A DNA stretch of 5,445 nt from Coriobacteriia bacterium. Its GTDB lineage: Bacteria; Actinomycetota; Coriobacteriia; Anaerosomatales; PALSA-660. Below are positions 1-5,445 of the stretch, in pieces. How positions within the stretch are numbered: the first letter of the stretch is position 1; the number at the start of each line of letters is the position of its first letter. The notes beneath the pieces are model-generated. The model was not told the DNA's origin. It saw nothing but the letters and a program-made list of their open reading frames with translations, and made no database searches. The position numbers were made by a program, and so were the translations under genes. Location: the NCBI GenBank assembly GCA_003133285.1, contig PKWR01000039.1:1-5445 (forward strand). Direction: 5' to 3'.

Positions 1-1
1 G

Positions 2-601
<600 letters not shown>

Positions 602-632
602 ACCCACCCTCGACCTCGACTTGAGGTATTGA

Positions 633-1322
633 GTGCCCATCCTCACCGAGATCCGCGTCCCACGCCGCGGCTCCCGTCGCCGGACTCTTGTCCTGGACGG
701 AGAGCCGTGGCGTGACGCGCCGTCGGACCTCGTCTCCGAGGCCCATCTGAAGGCCGGCGCGGAGATCGAGCCTGGCGAGCTGAGCGAGCGACTCGCCGAG
801 ATCGAGCCGCGCTGCGCCCGCGACAGGGCGGTGCGCCTGCTCACGTATCGCGAGCGGTCGACGAAGGAGCTGGTGGACCGTCTCCGCGAAGACGGCTACC
901 TCCCTGAGACCGTCACCGCGGTGCTCGAACGCCTCGCGGCGGCGGGCCTTCTGGACGACGACCGCTTCGCGCGGTCGCTCGCGCGCAACCTGACACAGAT
1001 CCGCCGCCTCGGGCGCAGCAGGGCTGCCCGCGAGCTCACGGCCCACGGCATCGACCCGCTGCTTGCGGAGGAGGCGCTCGACGAGGCGCTCTCCGTCGAC
1101 GACGAGAGCGCCGCAGCGGGGGAGCTAGCGCGAACGCTGGCGCTCAAGACGGGAGCGACCCGCGACAAGATCACCTCACGTCTGCTCCGCCGCGGATACG
1201 CGCCCCGAGTGGCCCTGAGCGCTGCGCGCGAGGCGATGAGCGCGGTCGAGTCCGCCGTCGACGAGGACCCGTGGGACGGATCGGATCCGGCCGGGGCGCA
1301 GGACGGTCTCGACGGTCTGTAG
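633..1322 (+). CDS. recX: Regulatory protein RecX
   Basis: RecX binds RecA filaments and modulates (usually inhibits) recombinase and ATPase activity. The 229-residue product has an N-terminal extension of about 60 residues with a basic RRGSRRR patch. The three-helix repeats of the RecX fold follow, with family-typical motifs: ALRxLxxRERSxKEL-like at about 66-80, GLLDDDRFARSL at 105-116, LGRSRAARELTAHGI at 126-140 and LLRRGY at 184-189. The last 25 residues are acidic and Gly/Asp rich. The chosen start is GTG at 633, preceded by a GAGG ribosome-binding site at 623-626 with 6 nt spacing. It lies 31 bp after the recA stop with no terminator in between, so it is probably expressed from the recA promoter. 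Its position right after recA is the usual genomic context and supports the call. The protein is longer than the E. coli form (about 166 aa) but normal for Gram-positive and actinobacterial forms. Confidence 0.93.
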   Translation: MPILTEIRVPRRGSRRRTLVLDGEPWRDAPSDLVSEAHLKAGAEIEPGELSERLAEIEPRCARDRAVRLLTYRERSTKELVDRLREDGYLPETVTAVLERLAAAGLLDDDRFARSLARNLTQIRRLGRSRAARELTAHGIDPLLAEEALDEALSVDDESAAAGELARTLALKTGATRDKITSRLLRRGYAPRVALSAAREAMSAVESAVDEDPWDGSDPAGAQDGLDGL

Positions 1323-1345
1323 CACCGACCCGCAAGGCCACGGCG

Positions 1346-1383
1346 TCCTTGACCGCCGATACCCTGCGACGCTATCCTTGACC
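1346..1383 (+). repeat. 9-nt direct repeat TCCTTGACC, two copies
   Basis: TCCTTGACC occurs at 1346-1354 and again at 1375-1383, 29 bp apart start to start. The first copy contains the -35 hexamer of the promoter at 1349-1378; the second overlaps its -10 box and runs into the initiation region. The arrangement could be an operator or two overlapping -35-like elements, but the second copy has no good -10 box at 17-18 bp. The repeat is seen directly; any function is speculation. Confidence 0.4.
1349..1378 (+). promoter_or_regulatory. Predicted sigma70/sigmaA-type promoter upstream of the rny leader
   Basis: TTGACC (1349-1354) and TATCCT (1373-1378) are separated by 18 bp and match 5/6 and 4/6 of the consensus hexamers. 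This is the best complete promoter in the window. Initiation is expected near G1386, about 64 bp after the recX stop. It would start a transcript about 320 nt upstream of the rny ATG, running straight through the hairpin-rich region. A perfect 8-bp palindrome, GTGATCAC, lies just inside the transcript at 1393-1400. Confidence 0.55.
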
Positions 1384-1385
1384 TC

Positions 1386-1563
1386 GGCAAACGTGATCAC
1401 ACCGTCCGGTCGATGACCGCAGCGGTGTTGTGTATGAGGGACCGCTGGTCCTGGGCGTGAACATGAAGGGCGCACCTGCGCCCTTGTGGCGTATTCAGGC
1501 CGAGGTTCCCGCATACATGTCGTGTCGCTTTTGCCGGACGCCTTGTCGTCCGGCTTCGTCGTT
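1386..1563 (+). ncRNA. Candidate structured RNA (small RNA or rny leader)
   Basis: This stretch has a promoter at its 5' end, a terminator-like hairpin at its 3' end, no convincing coding content, and long-range complementarity. Reading inward, 1403-1410 can pair with 1533-1540 (7 Watson-Crick pairs plus one G-U) and AGCG 1421-1424 with CGCT 1526-1529. TGTATG 1431-1436 pairs with CATACA 1512-1517, and GGGACC 1438-1443 with GGTTCCC 1504-1510 (one bulge). CCTG 1450-1453 pairs with CAGG 1496-1499, and 1466-1474 forms an apical hairpin with 1477-1485. The result is a rod of about 138 nt with internal loops, in a transcript of about 175 nt. Length and shape resemble 6S RNA, but no conserved 6S sequence was recognised. 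A second local hairpin (ACACCG 1399-1404 with CGGTGT 1423-1428, containing CGGTC/GACCG) and the 1533-1554 hairpin are incompatible with the closing stem, so a switch is possible. It could equally be a cis-regulatory leader of rny. Confidence 0.4.
1533..1563 (+). terminator. Terminator-like hairpin within the recX-rny interval
   Basis: GCCGGACG (1533-1540) and CGTCCGGC (1547-1554) form a perfect 8-bp stem with a 6-nt loop. It is followed by a T-enriched but imperfect tail, TTCGTCGTT (1555-1563). It could end the candidate small RNA or attenuate transcription into rny. The interrupted T tract makes intrinsic termination uncertain. The left arm is also complementary to 1403-1410, which could act as an antiterminator. 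Confidence 0.45.
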
Positions 1564-1584
1564 CGAAGGGCCCTCCGCTCGCGC

Positions 1585-1617
1585 GGCGGGACCCGCCTCC
1601 ACCCCGTGGTCCGGGGT
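1585..1617 (+). other. Further GC-rich hairpins ahead of rny
   Basis: Two more inverted repeats follow the terminator-like hairpin: GGCGGG (1585-1590) with CCCGCC (1592-1597), realistically a 4-bp stem with a 5-nt loop, and ACCCCG (1601-1606) with CGGGGT (1612-1617), a 6-bp stem with a 5-nt loop. Neither has a T tract. In GC-rich DNA short inverted repeats are frequent, so these may be incidental or part of the rny 5' untranslated region. From 1618 to 1690 I see nothing more than a weak -10-like TAGCTT at 1651-1656 without a good -35 partner. Confidence 0.3.
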
Positions 1618-1690
1618 CGGACGCGACGTCGGCCGTGCAGGCGCCCCCTGTAGCTTTCGATTAGGGCGCACCTCCAAACCCCGCGCCCGA

Positions 1691-1698
1691 AGGGAGGG
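1691..1698 (+). promoter_or_regulatory. Strong Shine-Dalgarno of rny
   Basis: AGGGAGGG lies 8 nt upstream of the ATG at 1707 and is the strongest ribosome-binding site in the window. It fixes the rny start and contrasts with the two downstream genes that have none. Confidence 0.85.
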
Positions 1699-1706
1699 AC
1701 CTAGAG

Positions 1707-3248
1707 ATGGACATTCTCGTCACCATCATCATCGCGATCGTCGCCATCGCCGCCGGGGTCCTTCTCGGTTTCGTCCTCCGCAAGAACTTTGGGGAGAAGC
1801 AGCTCGATTCCGCTCGCGAATCCGCGGGCCGCATCGTTGCCGACGCCGAGAAGCAGGCCGAGACACTTCGCAAGGAAGCGCTCCTCGAGGCGAAGGACGA
1901 GGTGTTCCGCCTGCGCGCGGATGCCGAGACCGAAGCCAAGGAACGCCGCAAGGAGATCACGAGCCTCGAGAGCCGTCTCCTGCAGCGGGAGGAGTCGATC
2001 GAGCGCCGCGCCGAGTCACTCGACAAGCGCGAGCATCAGCTCTCGAGCCAGACCGGTCAGGTCGAGGCCCGCGCGAAGGACCTCGAAGACGCGATCGCCG
2101 AGGAGAAGGCCCGCCTCGAAACGCTCGCCGGCATGACCGCCGACGAGGCCAAGCAGGTCCTGCTCAAGCGTGTGGAGGACGACGTCAAGCACGACGCCGC
2201 GATCATGATCCGCGAGGTCGAGGCGCAGGCCCGTGAAGAGGCCGACAAGAAGGCCCGCAACATCGTCGGCATCGCCATCCAGCGCGTCGCCGCCGACCAC
2301 ACCGCAGAGTCCACGGTCTCGGTCGTTCACATCCCGAGCGACGACATGAAGGGCCGCATCATCGGCCGCGAGGGTCGCAACATCCGCGCCTTCGAGCAGA
2401 TGACCGGCATCAACCTGATCATCGACGACACGCCCGAAGCGGTCATCCTCTCCAGCTTCGACCCCGTGCGCCGCGAGATCGGCCGCATCACCCTCGAGTC
2501 GCTTCTCGCCGACGGGCGCATCCACCCTGCCCGCATCGAGGAGATGTTCGGCAAGGCGGAGAAGATCGTCGAGCAGCAGATCCATGAGGCGGGCGAGCAG
2601 GCCGTCTTCGAGACCCAGGTGCACGGCGTCCACGCCGAGCTCGTTCGCACCCTCGGCCGGCTGCGCTTCCGCACCTCGTACGGTCAGAACGTGCTCAAGC
2701 ACTCGCTCGAGGTCAGCTACCTCGCCGGCGTCATGGCCGCGGAGCTGGGCGTCGACGTGAAGCTCGCGAAGCGCGCCGGTCTGCTCCACGACCTCGGCAA
2801 GGCCATCGACCATGAGGTCGAGGGACCGCACGCGCTGATCGGCGCCGAGCTCGCCAAGCGCCTCGGCGAGCACAAGGAGATCGTCCACTGCATCGAGGCC
2901 CACCACGGCGACGTGGAGCCCTCCACCGTCGAGGCGGTGCTCGTCCAGGCCGCCGACGCCATCTCGGCCTCGCGCCCCGGCGCGCGTCGCGAGACGATCG
3001 AGAGCTACATCAAGCGTCTCGAGAAGCTCGAGGAGCTTGCGGGCGCCCACAAGGGCGTCGAGAAGGTGTACGCCATGCAGGCGGGCCGCGAGATCCGCGT
3101 CATGGTCAAGCCGGACGCGATCTCCGACACGGACTCGGTCGTCCTTGCGCGCGACATCGCCAAGGAGATCGAGGACCAGATGGAGTACCCGGGTCAGATC
3201 AAGGTCATGGTCATCCGCGAGAGCCGCGCGATCGACTACGCGAAGTAG
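1707..3248 (+). CDS. rny: Ribonuclease Y
   Basis: RNase Y is a membrane-anchored endoribonuclease that starts bulk mRNA decay and processing in many Gram-positive bacteria. The 513-residue product is close to the B. subtilis length (520). Domains in order: a single N-terminal membrane helix (about 3-23), followed by Lys/Arg on the cytoplasmic side; a long charged coiled coil rich in Glu, Lys and Arg (about 28-200); a KH RNA-binding domain beginning near 205 with the GREG loop at 220-223 (GRIIGREGRNIRAFE); and an HD phosphohydrolase domain from about 325. Metal-ligand candidates are H332 (KHSLEV), the H361-D362 pair (LLHDLGKA), the HH at 399-400 and D417. A C-terminal domain ends in RESRAIDYAK, as in orthologues. 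All key residues are present. Transcription probably starts at 1349-1378 or at an unseen closer promoter, and stops at the hairpin 41 bp after the gene. The long hairpin-rich leader may make rny mRNA a target of its own product (inference). Confidence 0.98.
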   Translation: MDILVTIIIAIVAIAAGVLLGFVLRKNFGEKQLDSARESAGRIVADAEKQAETLRKEALLEAKDEVFRLRADAETEAKERRKEITSLESRLLQREESIERRAESLDKREHQLSSQTGQVEARAKDLEDAIAEEKARLETLAGMTADEAKQVLLKRVEDDVKHDAAIMIREVEAQAREEADKKARNIVGIAIQRVAADHTAESTVSVVHIPSDDMKGRIIGREGRNIRAFEQMTGINLIIDDTPEAVILSSFDPVRREIGRITLESLLADGRIHPARIEEMFGKAEKIVEQQIHEAGEQAVFETQVHGVHAELVRTLGRLRFRTSYGQNVLKHSLEVSYLAGVMAAELGVDVKLAKRAGLLHDLGKAIDHEVEGPHALIGAELAKRLGEHKEIVHCIEAHHGDVEPSTVEAVLVQAADAISASRPGARRETIESYIKRLEKLEELAGAHKGVEKVYAMQAGREIRVMVKPDAISDTDSVVLARDIAKEIEDQMEYPGQIKVMVIRESRAIDYAK

Positions 3249-3287
3249 GCGGGACCGGACCCGACCACCCCGAGATCGAACATGTCG

Positions 3288-3327
3288 AGGCCGCCCCCGC
3301 ACCGTTGCGGGGGCGGCCTTCCTTCTC
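3288..3327 (+). terminator. Intrinsic terminator after rny
   Basis: A perfect 13-bp stem, with left arm 3289-3301 and right arm 3306-3318, encloses the 4-nt loop CCGT. A3288-T3319 extends it to 14 bp. The tail TTCCTTCT is pyrimidine/T rich rather than pure T, as often seen in GC-rich genomes. It should separate rny from the next gene. The right arm overlaps the region where the -35 element of the downstream promoter would lie. Confidence 0.85.
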
Positions 3328-3335
3328 GCTAGAAT
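3305..3335 (+). promoter_or_regulatory. Predicted promoter of the GNAT gene (leaderless)
   Basis: TAGAAT (3330-3335) matches 5/6 of the -10 consensus. The only -35-like element is a weak TTGCGG (3305-3310) with 19-bp spacing, inside the terminator stem. Initiation is expected at about 3342-3343, on the GTG at 3343. There is no Shine-Dalgarno upstream, which supports a leaderless transcript. Confidence 0.5.
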
Positions 3336-3342
3336 GGACCCT

Positions 3343-3843
3343 GTGGACACCGAACACGACACGAGCGCGAGTCGGACCGCCCCGGAGATCGTCCGCGCCG
3401 CACGCGACGACCTGGCCGAGGTGCTGCGCGTGCAGCACGCGGGCTTCCTGCGGGTCGCCCGCATGTTCGACATCCCGCTGGACCGGCTGCCCGCCCTGAC
3501 CGAGGACCTCGGGGACCTCCAAGCGCTCATGGACGGCGATTCCGCCTTCCTGCTGGCGCGCGTGGACGGTCGCGCCGTGGGCACGGTCCGCGCCGAGCTG
3601 CGCGACGACGGGACCGTCGAGGTGGGGCGCCTGGCGATCGAAGACGGCTACGAACGCCGGGGCATCGCGACGGCGCTCATGCTCTCGATCGAGGATGTGT
3701 GGCCGCAGGCCCGCCGCATGGAGCTCTTCACGGGCGCCATGGCCACCGTCCCGCTCGCCCTCTATGCGAAGCTCGGCTACCGGCTGTTCCAGCAACCCGG
3801 AGAGCTCCGCGAAGCACTCGTCTGGCTGGCGAAGCAGCGATGA
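3343..3843 (+). CDS. GNAT-family N-acetyltransferase
   Basis: Proteins of this fold transfer an acetyl group from acetyl-CoA to an amine; the substrate here is unknown. Counting from the GTG start the product has 166 residues. A helical N-terminal half (LAEVLRVQHAGFLRVARMFDI, then a second helix) precedes the beta strand AFLLARVDGRAVGTVRAEL. Motif A follows: VEVGRLAIEDGYERRGIATALM, about residues 93-113, with the acetyl-CoA loop RRGIA. The usual Gln/Arg three residues before the Gly is Glu here. Motif B is VPLALYAKLGYRLF (about 136-149), with a Tyr in the place often used as general acid. Length is normal for the family. Start choice: an in-frame ATG at 3334 overlaps the -10 box TAGAAT, so a transcript from that box cannot contain it. 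GTG at 3343 lies exactly at the expected start of transcription, so I prefer it. A -10 box precedes the next gene too, so the two may be separate units. Partner or target cannot be told from the sequence. Confidence 0.88.
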   Translation: MDTEHDTSASRTAPEIVRAARDDLAEVLRVQHAGFLRVARMFDIPLDRLPALTEDLGDLQALMDGDSAFLLARVDGRAVGTVRAELRDDGTVEVGRLAIEDGYERRGIATALMLSIEDVWPQARRMELFTGAMATVPLALYAKLGYRLFQQPGELREALVWLAKQR

Positions 3844-3865
3844 GCGGCACCGCATCCGGGCGACC

Positions 3866-3894
3866 TTACGCGGCCATCGACGCGCCGCTACACT
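3866..3894 (+). promoter_or_regulatory. Predicted promoter of the GHKL ATPase gene (leaderless)
   Basis: TACACT (3889-3894) is a 4/6 -10 box, with a weak TTACGC (3866-3871) 17 bp upstream. The ATG at 3902 begins 7 nt after the -10 box, where RNA polymerase is expected to start, and no Shine-Dalgarno is present. The geometry is the same as for the preceding gene. The promoter sits in the 58-bp gap after the acetyltransferase stop. Confidence 0.55.
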
Positions 3895-3901
3895 GGTCAG
3901 C

Positions 3902-4981
3902 ATGACTCCCGACGACTCCCTCCTCGATTTCGTCTCGTCCGTCTCCGGCGACCAGTACGTCAAGGTCGAGGAGACGCTCGGCGACGGGTACGTCCGCCTC
4001 AACGTCTCCGAGGCGGAACGTCGTCAGGCCAAGCACGACATCCGGACCTTCGAGGACGTCGTGGTCGAGGTGCTGCGCAACTCCCGCGACGCGCATGCGC
4101 GCCGGATCTACGTCGCCTGCGGCCGCGAAGGCGACACGCGCACGATGACCGTCATCGATGACGGCGTCGGCGTGCCGCCGGCGATGCAGCAGCGCATCTT
4201 CGAGCCGCGCGTCACCAGCAAGCTCGAGACGATGGTCATGGACCGCTGGGGCGTCCACGGCCGCGGAATGGCGCTCTTCTCGGTCCGCAGCAACCTGGAG
4301 AGCGCGACGATCGTGGCGTCAGACCTCCACAAGGGCACGTCGATGGTGCTCGTCTCGGACACCACGGCCCTGCCCGAGAAGGCCGACCAGTCCAAGTGGC
4401 CGAGCGTCGAGCGCGATCCGGAGACCGGACGCCCGGTCGTGGGCACCGGCCCGCACAACATCGTGCGCGGCATCGTCGAGTTTGCCGTCGAACACGCCGA
4501 GCTCGACGTCTACTTCGGAAGTCCCACCGAGATCCTCGCCTCCATGTTCTCCCACGCGCGAGGCCGGCTCGACGCTCGACAGCTTCTCTTCTGCGACGAC
4601 GCGGCGGACCTGCCCGTGTGGCAGCGCCCGGCGGTGGCCGGGGATGCGGCCGAACTCGTCTCCCTGGCGGCTTCGGTCGGCCTCGTCATCTCCGAGCGCA
4701 CCGCGCACCGCGTGCTGGGAGGCGAGATGGGCGGCCTCGACAGCGTCCTCGAGCTGGTCGTCCCGGTGCAGGAGCCGGCCGACGCTAAGCGTCCCGACAT
4801 CTACCGCGACCGCCGCGGGCTGCGCATGCACCACAACGACATCCGTGAGTTCCAGCGCAGACTGGAGGAGGCGTTCGACGTGGTGAGCGAGCGCTACTAC
4901 CTGCAGCTGGCGGGGGAGCCGAAAGTCACCGTCGGGCGCGACACCATCACCGTCAGGTTCACCGTGGAGAAGGACGACTGA
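3902..4981 (+). CDS. Stand-alone GHKL-fold (HATPase_c) ATP-binding protein
   Basis: The 359-residue product carries the Bergerat ATP-binding fold shared by histidine kinases, Hsp90, MutL and gyrase B. An N-box is visible at 57-64 (EVLRNSRDA, with E57, N60 and D63). The G1 box is at 86-90 (DDGVG) and is followed by IFEPRVTSK (99-107), which resembles the FEPFFTTK loop of histidine kinases. The G2 lid is at 117-125 (GVHGRGMAL) and a GTS strand at 145-147. These positions are intact, so ATP binding is likely. The first 45 residues lack a dimerisation/phosphoacceptor helix with the usual His, and no membrane segment is seen, so it is not a classical sensor kinase. Residues about 180-359 form a second region I do not recognise; it ends in a helix (REFQRRLEEAFDVV) and a beta-rich tail. 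The start ATG has no RBS but follows a -10 box by 7 nt, so it is probably leaderless. spoVS lies 121 bp downstream. A cytoplasmic regulator of ATPase or protein-kinase type is possible; the exact role is unknown. Confidence 0.85.
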   Translation: MTPDDSLLDFVSSVSGDQYVKVEETLGDGYVRLNVSEAERRQAKHDIRTFEDVVVEVLRNSRDAHARRIYVACGREGDTRTMTVIDDGVGVPPAMQQRIFEPRVTSKLETMVMDRWGVHGRGMALFSVRSNLESATIVASDLHKGTSMVLVSDTTALPEKADQSKWPSVERDPETGRPVVGTGPHNIVRGIVEFAVEHAELDVYFGSPTEILASMFSHARGRLDARQLLFCDDAADLPVWQRPAVAGDAAELVSLAASVGLVISERTAHRVLGGEMGGLDSVLELVVPVQEPADAKRPDIYRDRRGLRMHHNDIREFQRRLEEAFDVVSERYYLQLAGEPKVTVGRDTITVRFTVEKDD

Positions 4982-4988
4982 CACCCCA

Positions 4989-5017
4989 TCGGCATGACCC
5001 TCGACCTGCGCTATACT
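4989..5017 (+). promoter_or_regulatory. Predicted spoVS promoter with TGCGC repeats around the -10 box
   Basis: TATACT (5012-5017) matches 5/6 of the -10 consensus; the -35 position (TCGGCA, 4989-4994, 17-bp spacing) is poor, suggesting a need for an activator or another sigma factor. Two TGCGC copies (5007-5011 and 5019-5023), 12 bp apart, flank the -10 box and may be a regulator site. Initiation near 5024 gives a leader of about 80 nt. The Bacillus sigma-H consensus is not visible. The rest of the 4982-5102 gap is a CA/GC-rich leader without a gene. Confidence 0.5.
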
Positions 5018-5102
5018 GTGCGCATCACAGGGGCACTCGCACCATCCTCGAACCAGCACCGCAGCACAGGTCGCAGCGATCCTCACCGCACCGGGAGCAG
5101 CA

Positions 5103-5378
5103 GTGGAAGTACTCAAGGTGTCCTCGCATTCGAGCCCGAACTCCGTCGCAGGCGCGCTCGCCGGTGTCGTCCGCGAGCAAGGAGCGTGCGAGGTCCAGAC
5201 CGTGGGCGCGGGCGCCCTCAACCAAGCGATAAAGGCGATCGCCATCGCGCGCGGGTTCCTCGCGCCCTCCGGTGTAGATCTGACCTGCGTGCCCGCCTTC
5301 GCCGACATCCTCATCAACGGCGAGGAACGCACCGCCATCCGGATGCTCGTCGAGCCGCGGGACATGCACGACCGCTAG
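5103..5378 (+). CDS. spoVS: Stage V sporulation protein S
   Basis: SpoVS is a small, highly conserved cytoplasmic protein. In Bacillus it affects septation and spore development; homologues in non-sporulating bacteria have no settled role, and the fold is Alba-like, so nucleic-acid binding is suspected for the family. The 91-residue product is almost collinear with the 86-residue Bacillus protein. It has the hallmark stretches VSSHSSPNSVAGALAGV (6-22), GAGALNQAIKAIAIARGF (35-52), LAPSGVDLTCVPAF (53-66) and GEERTAIRMLVEPR (73-86), followed by a five-residue tail, DMHDR. The start is GTG at 5103, preceded by GGGAG at 5093-5097 with 5 nt spacing; alignment to the family's MEVLKVS start confirms it. 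It has its own promoter-like -10 box. The rny-to-spoVS neighbourhood resembles Firmicutes, where ymdB lies between them. Presence here does not prove sporulation. Confidence 0.98.
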   Translation: MEVLKVSSHSSPNSVAGALAGVVREQGACEVQTVGAGALNQAIKAIAIARGFLAPSGVDLTCVPAFADILINGEERTAIRMLVEPRDMHDR

Positions 5379-5411
5379 CGGCCGCACGCCGGACGACCCA
5401 CGGAGCCGCTA
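5376..5411 (+). other. Inverted repeat bridging the spoVS stop and the PHP start
   Basis: TAGCGGC (5376-5382) is complementary to GCCGCTA (5405-5411), joining the spoVS stop codon to the A of the next ATG across a 22-nt loop. The right arm covers the last base of the GGAG ribosome-binding site (5402-5405). It could restrict initiation on the PHP gene until ribosomes finish spoVS (translational coupling). A 7-bp stem with a loop this size is modest evidence. Confidence 0.3.
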
Positions 5412-5445
5412 TGACCGTGGACCTGCACGTCCACACCACCGCTTC
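5411..5445 (+). CDS. PHP-domain protein, N-terminal start only (cut by window end)
   Basis: Only eleven codons and two bases are visible: MTVDLHVHTTA, with the next residue certainly Ser because the partial codon is TC-. The DLHVHTTAS stretch, with the HxH pair a few residues from the N terminus, is the first metal-binding motif of PHP phosphoesterases. Members of that group include the TrpH/YciV-type nucleases (RNase AM) and histidinol phosphatases. The ATG at 5411 has GGAG at 5402-5405 with 5 nt spacing. It lies 32 bp after spoVS with no terminator, so co-transcription is likely. Substrate and full length cannot be judged. Confidence 0.8.
   Translation, partial: MTVDLHVHTTA

Noticed and set aside
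1333..1351. CAAGG/CCTTG inverted repeat just after recX, a possible terminator
   Set aside because: A 5-bp stem with a 9-nt loop, no T tract, and overlap with the -35 box make it too weak to call.
1386..1563. Firm assignment of this RNA as 6S RNA (ssrS) or a known riboswitch
   Set aside because: Length and rod shape fit 6S, but no conserved sequence of 6S, tmRNA, RNase P or a common riboswitch was recognised, so only a generic structured-RNA call is given.
1645..1680. TTTCGATT followed by CACCTCCA, resembling a tRNA/tmRNA T-loop and 3' end
   Set aside because: The bases flanking the loop (TAGCT and AGGGC) do not pair as a T-stem, and no acceptor, D or anticodon arms are visible.
1430..2236. 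268-codon + strand frame starting in the intergenic region
   Set aside because: It runs into rny in another frame and becomes Arg/Gly/Pro-rich nonsense. The stretch upstream of 1707 has RNA-like inverted repeats and no RBS, so it is not considered a gene.
2016..3584. 522-codon open frame on the - strand opposite rny
   Set aside because: It is a codon-bias shadow: Leu/Asp/Val/Arg-rich low-complexity sequence with no family similarity, antisense to the intact rny gene. The same holds for the - strand frames at 32-844, 471-1046, 3211-4002 and 4319-5365.

Overview
The window is a gene-dense, high-GC bacterial chromosome segment with every gene on the + strand: recA (3' part), recX, a 384-bp structured intergenic region, rny (RNase Y), a GNAT acetyltransferase, a stand-alone GHKL-fold ATPase, spoVS, and the first codons of a PHP-domain gene. 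High GC, strong G/C third-position bias and GTG starts suggest an actinobacterium-like genome. RNase Y together with SpoVS is unlike typical Streptomyces or Mycobacterium relatives. It fits deep lineages such as Coriobacteriia (for example the OPB41/Anaerosomatales type). That placement is inference, not a search result.

Layout: recA and recX are 31 bp apart and probably co-transcribed (recombinase and its modulator). The best sigma70-type promoter in the window (1349-1378) lies just after recX. It should drive a transcript starting near 1386 that folds into a rod-like structure and ends at a terminator-like hairpin (1533-1554). This is either a free small RNA or the 5' leader of rny. The 8-nt left arm of that hairpin can instead pair with 1403-1410, so two exclusive folds are possible. 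RNase Y follows with a strong RBS and ends at a 13-bp perfect-stem terminator (3289-3318).

After the terminator come single-gene units with their own -10 boxes. The acetyltransferase and the GHKL ATPase both have a -10 box exactly 7 nt before a start codon and no ribosome-binding site, which indicates leaderless mRNAs. spoVS has a TATACT -10 box, a leader of about 80 nt and a normal RBS. The PHP gene follows 32 nt later and is cut by the window end.

Working together: the recA-rny-spoVS order resembles the Bacillus recA-rny-ymdB-spoVS cluster, linking DNA recombination, mRNA turnover and a small sporulation/development-type protein. No YmdB is visible here; the acetyltransferase and the orphan GHKL ATPase occupy its place. 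The most interesting items are the structured RNA region before rny, the paired leaderless promoters, and the uncharacterised GHKL protein beside spoVS.
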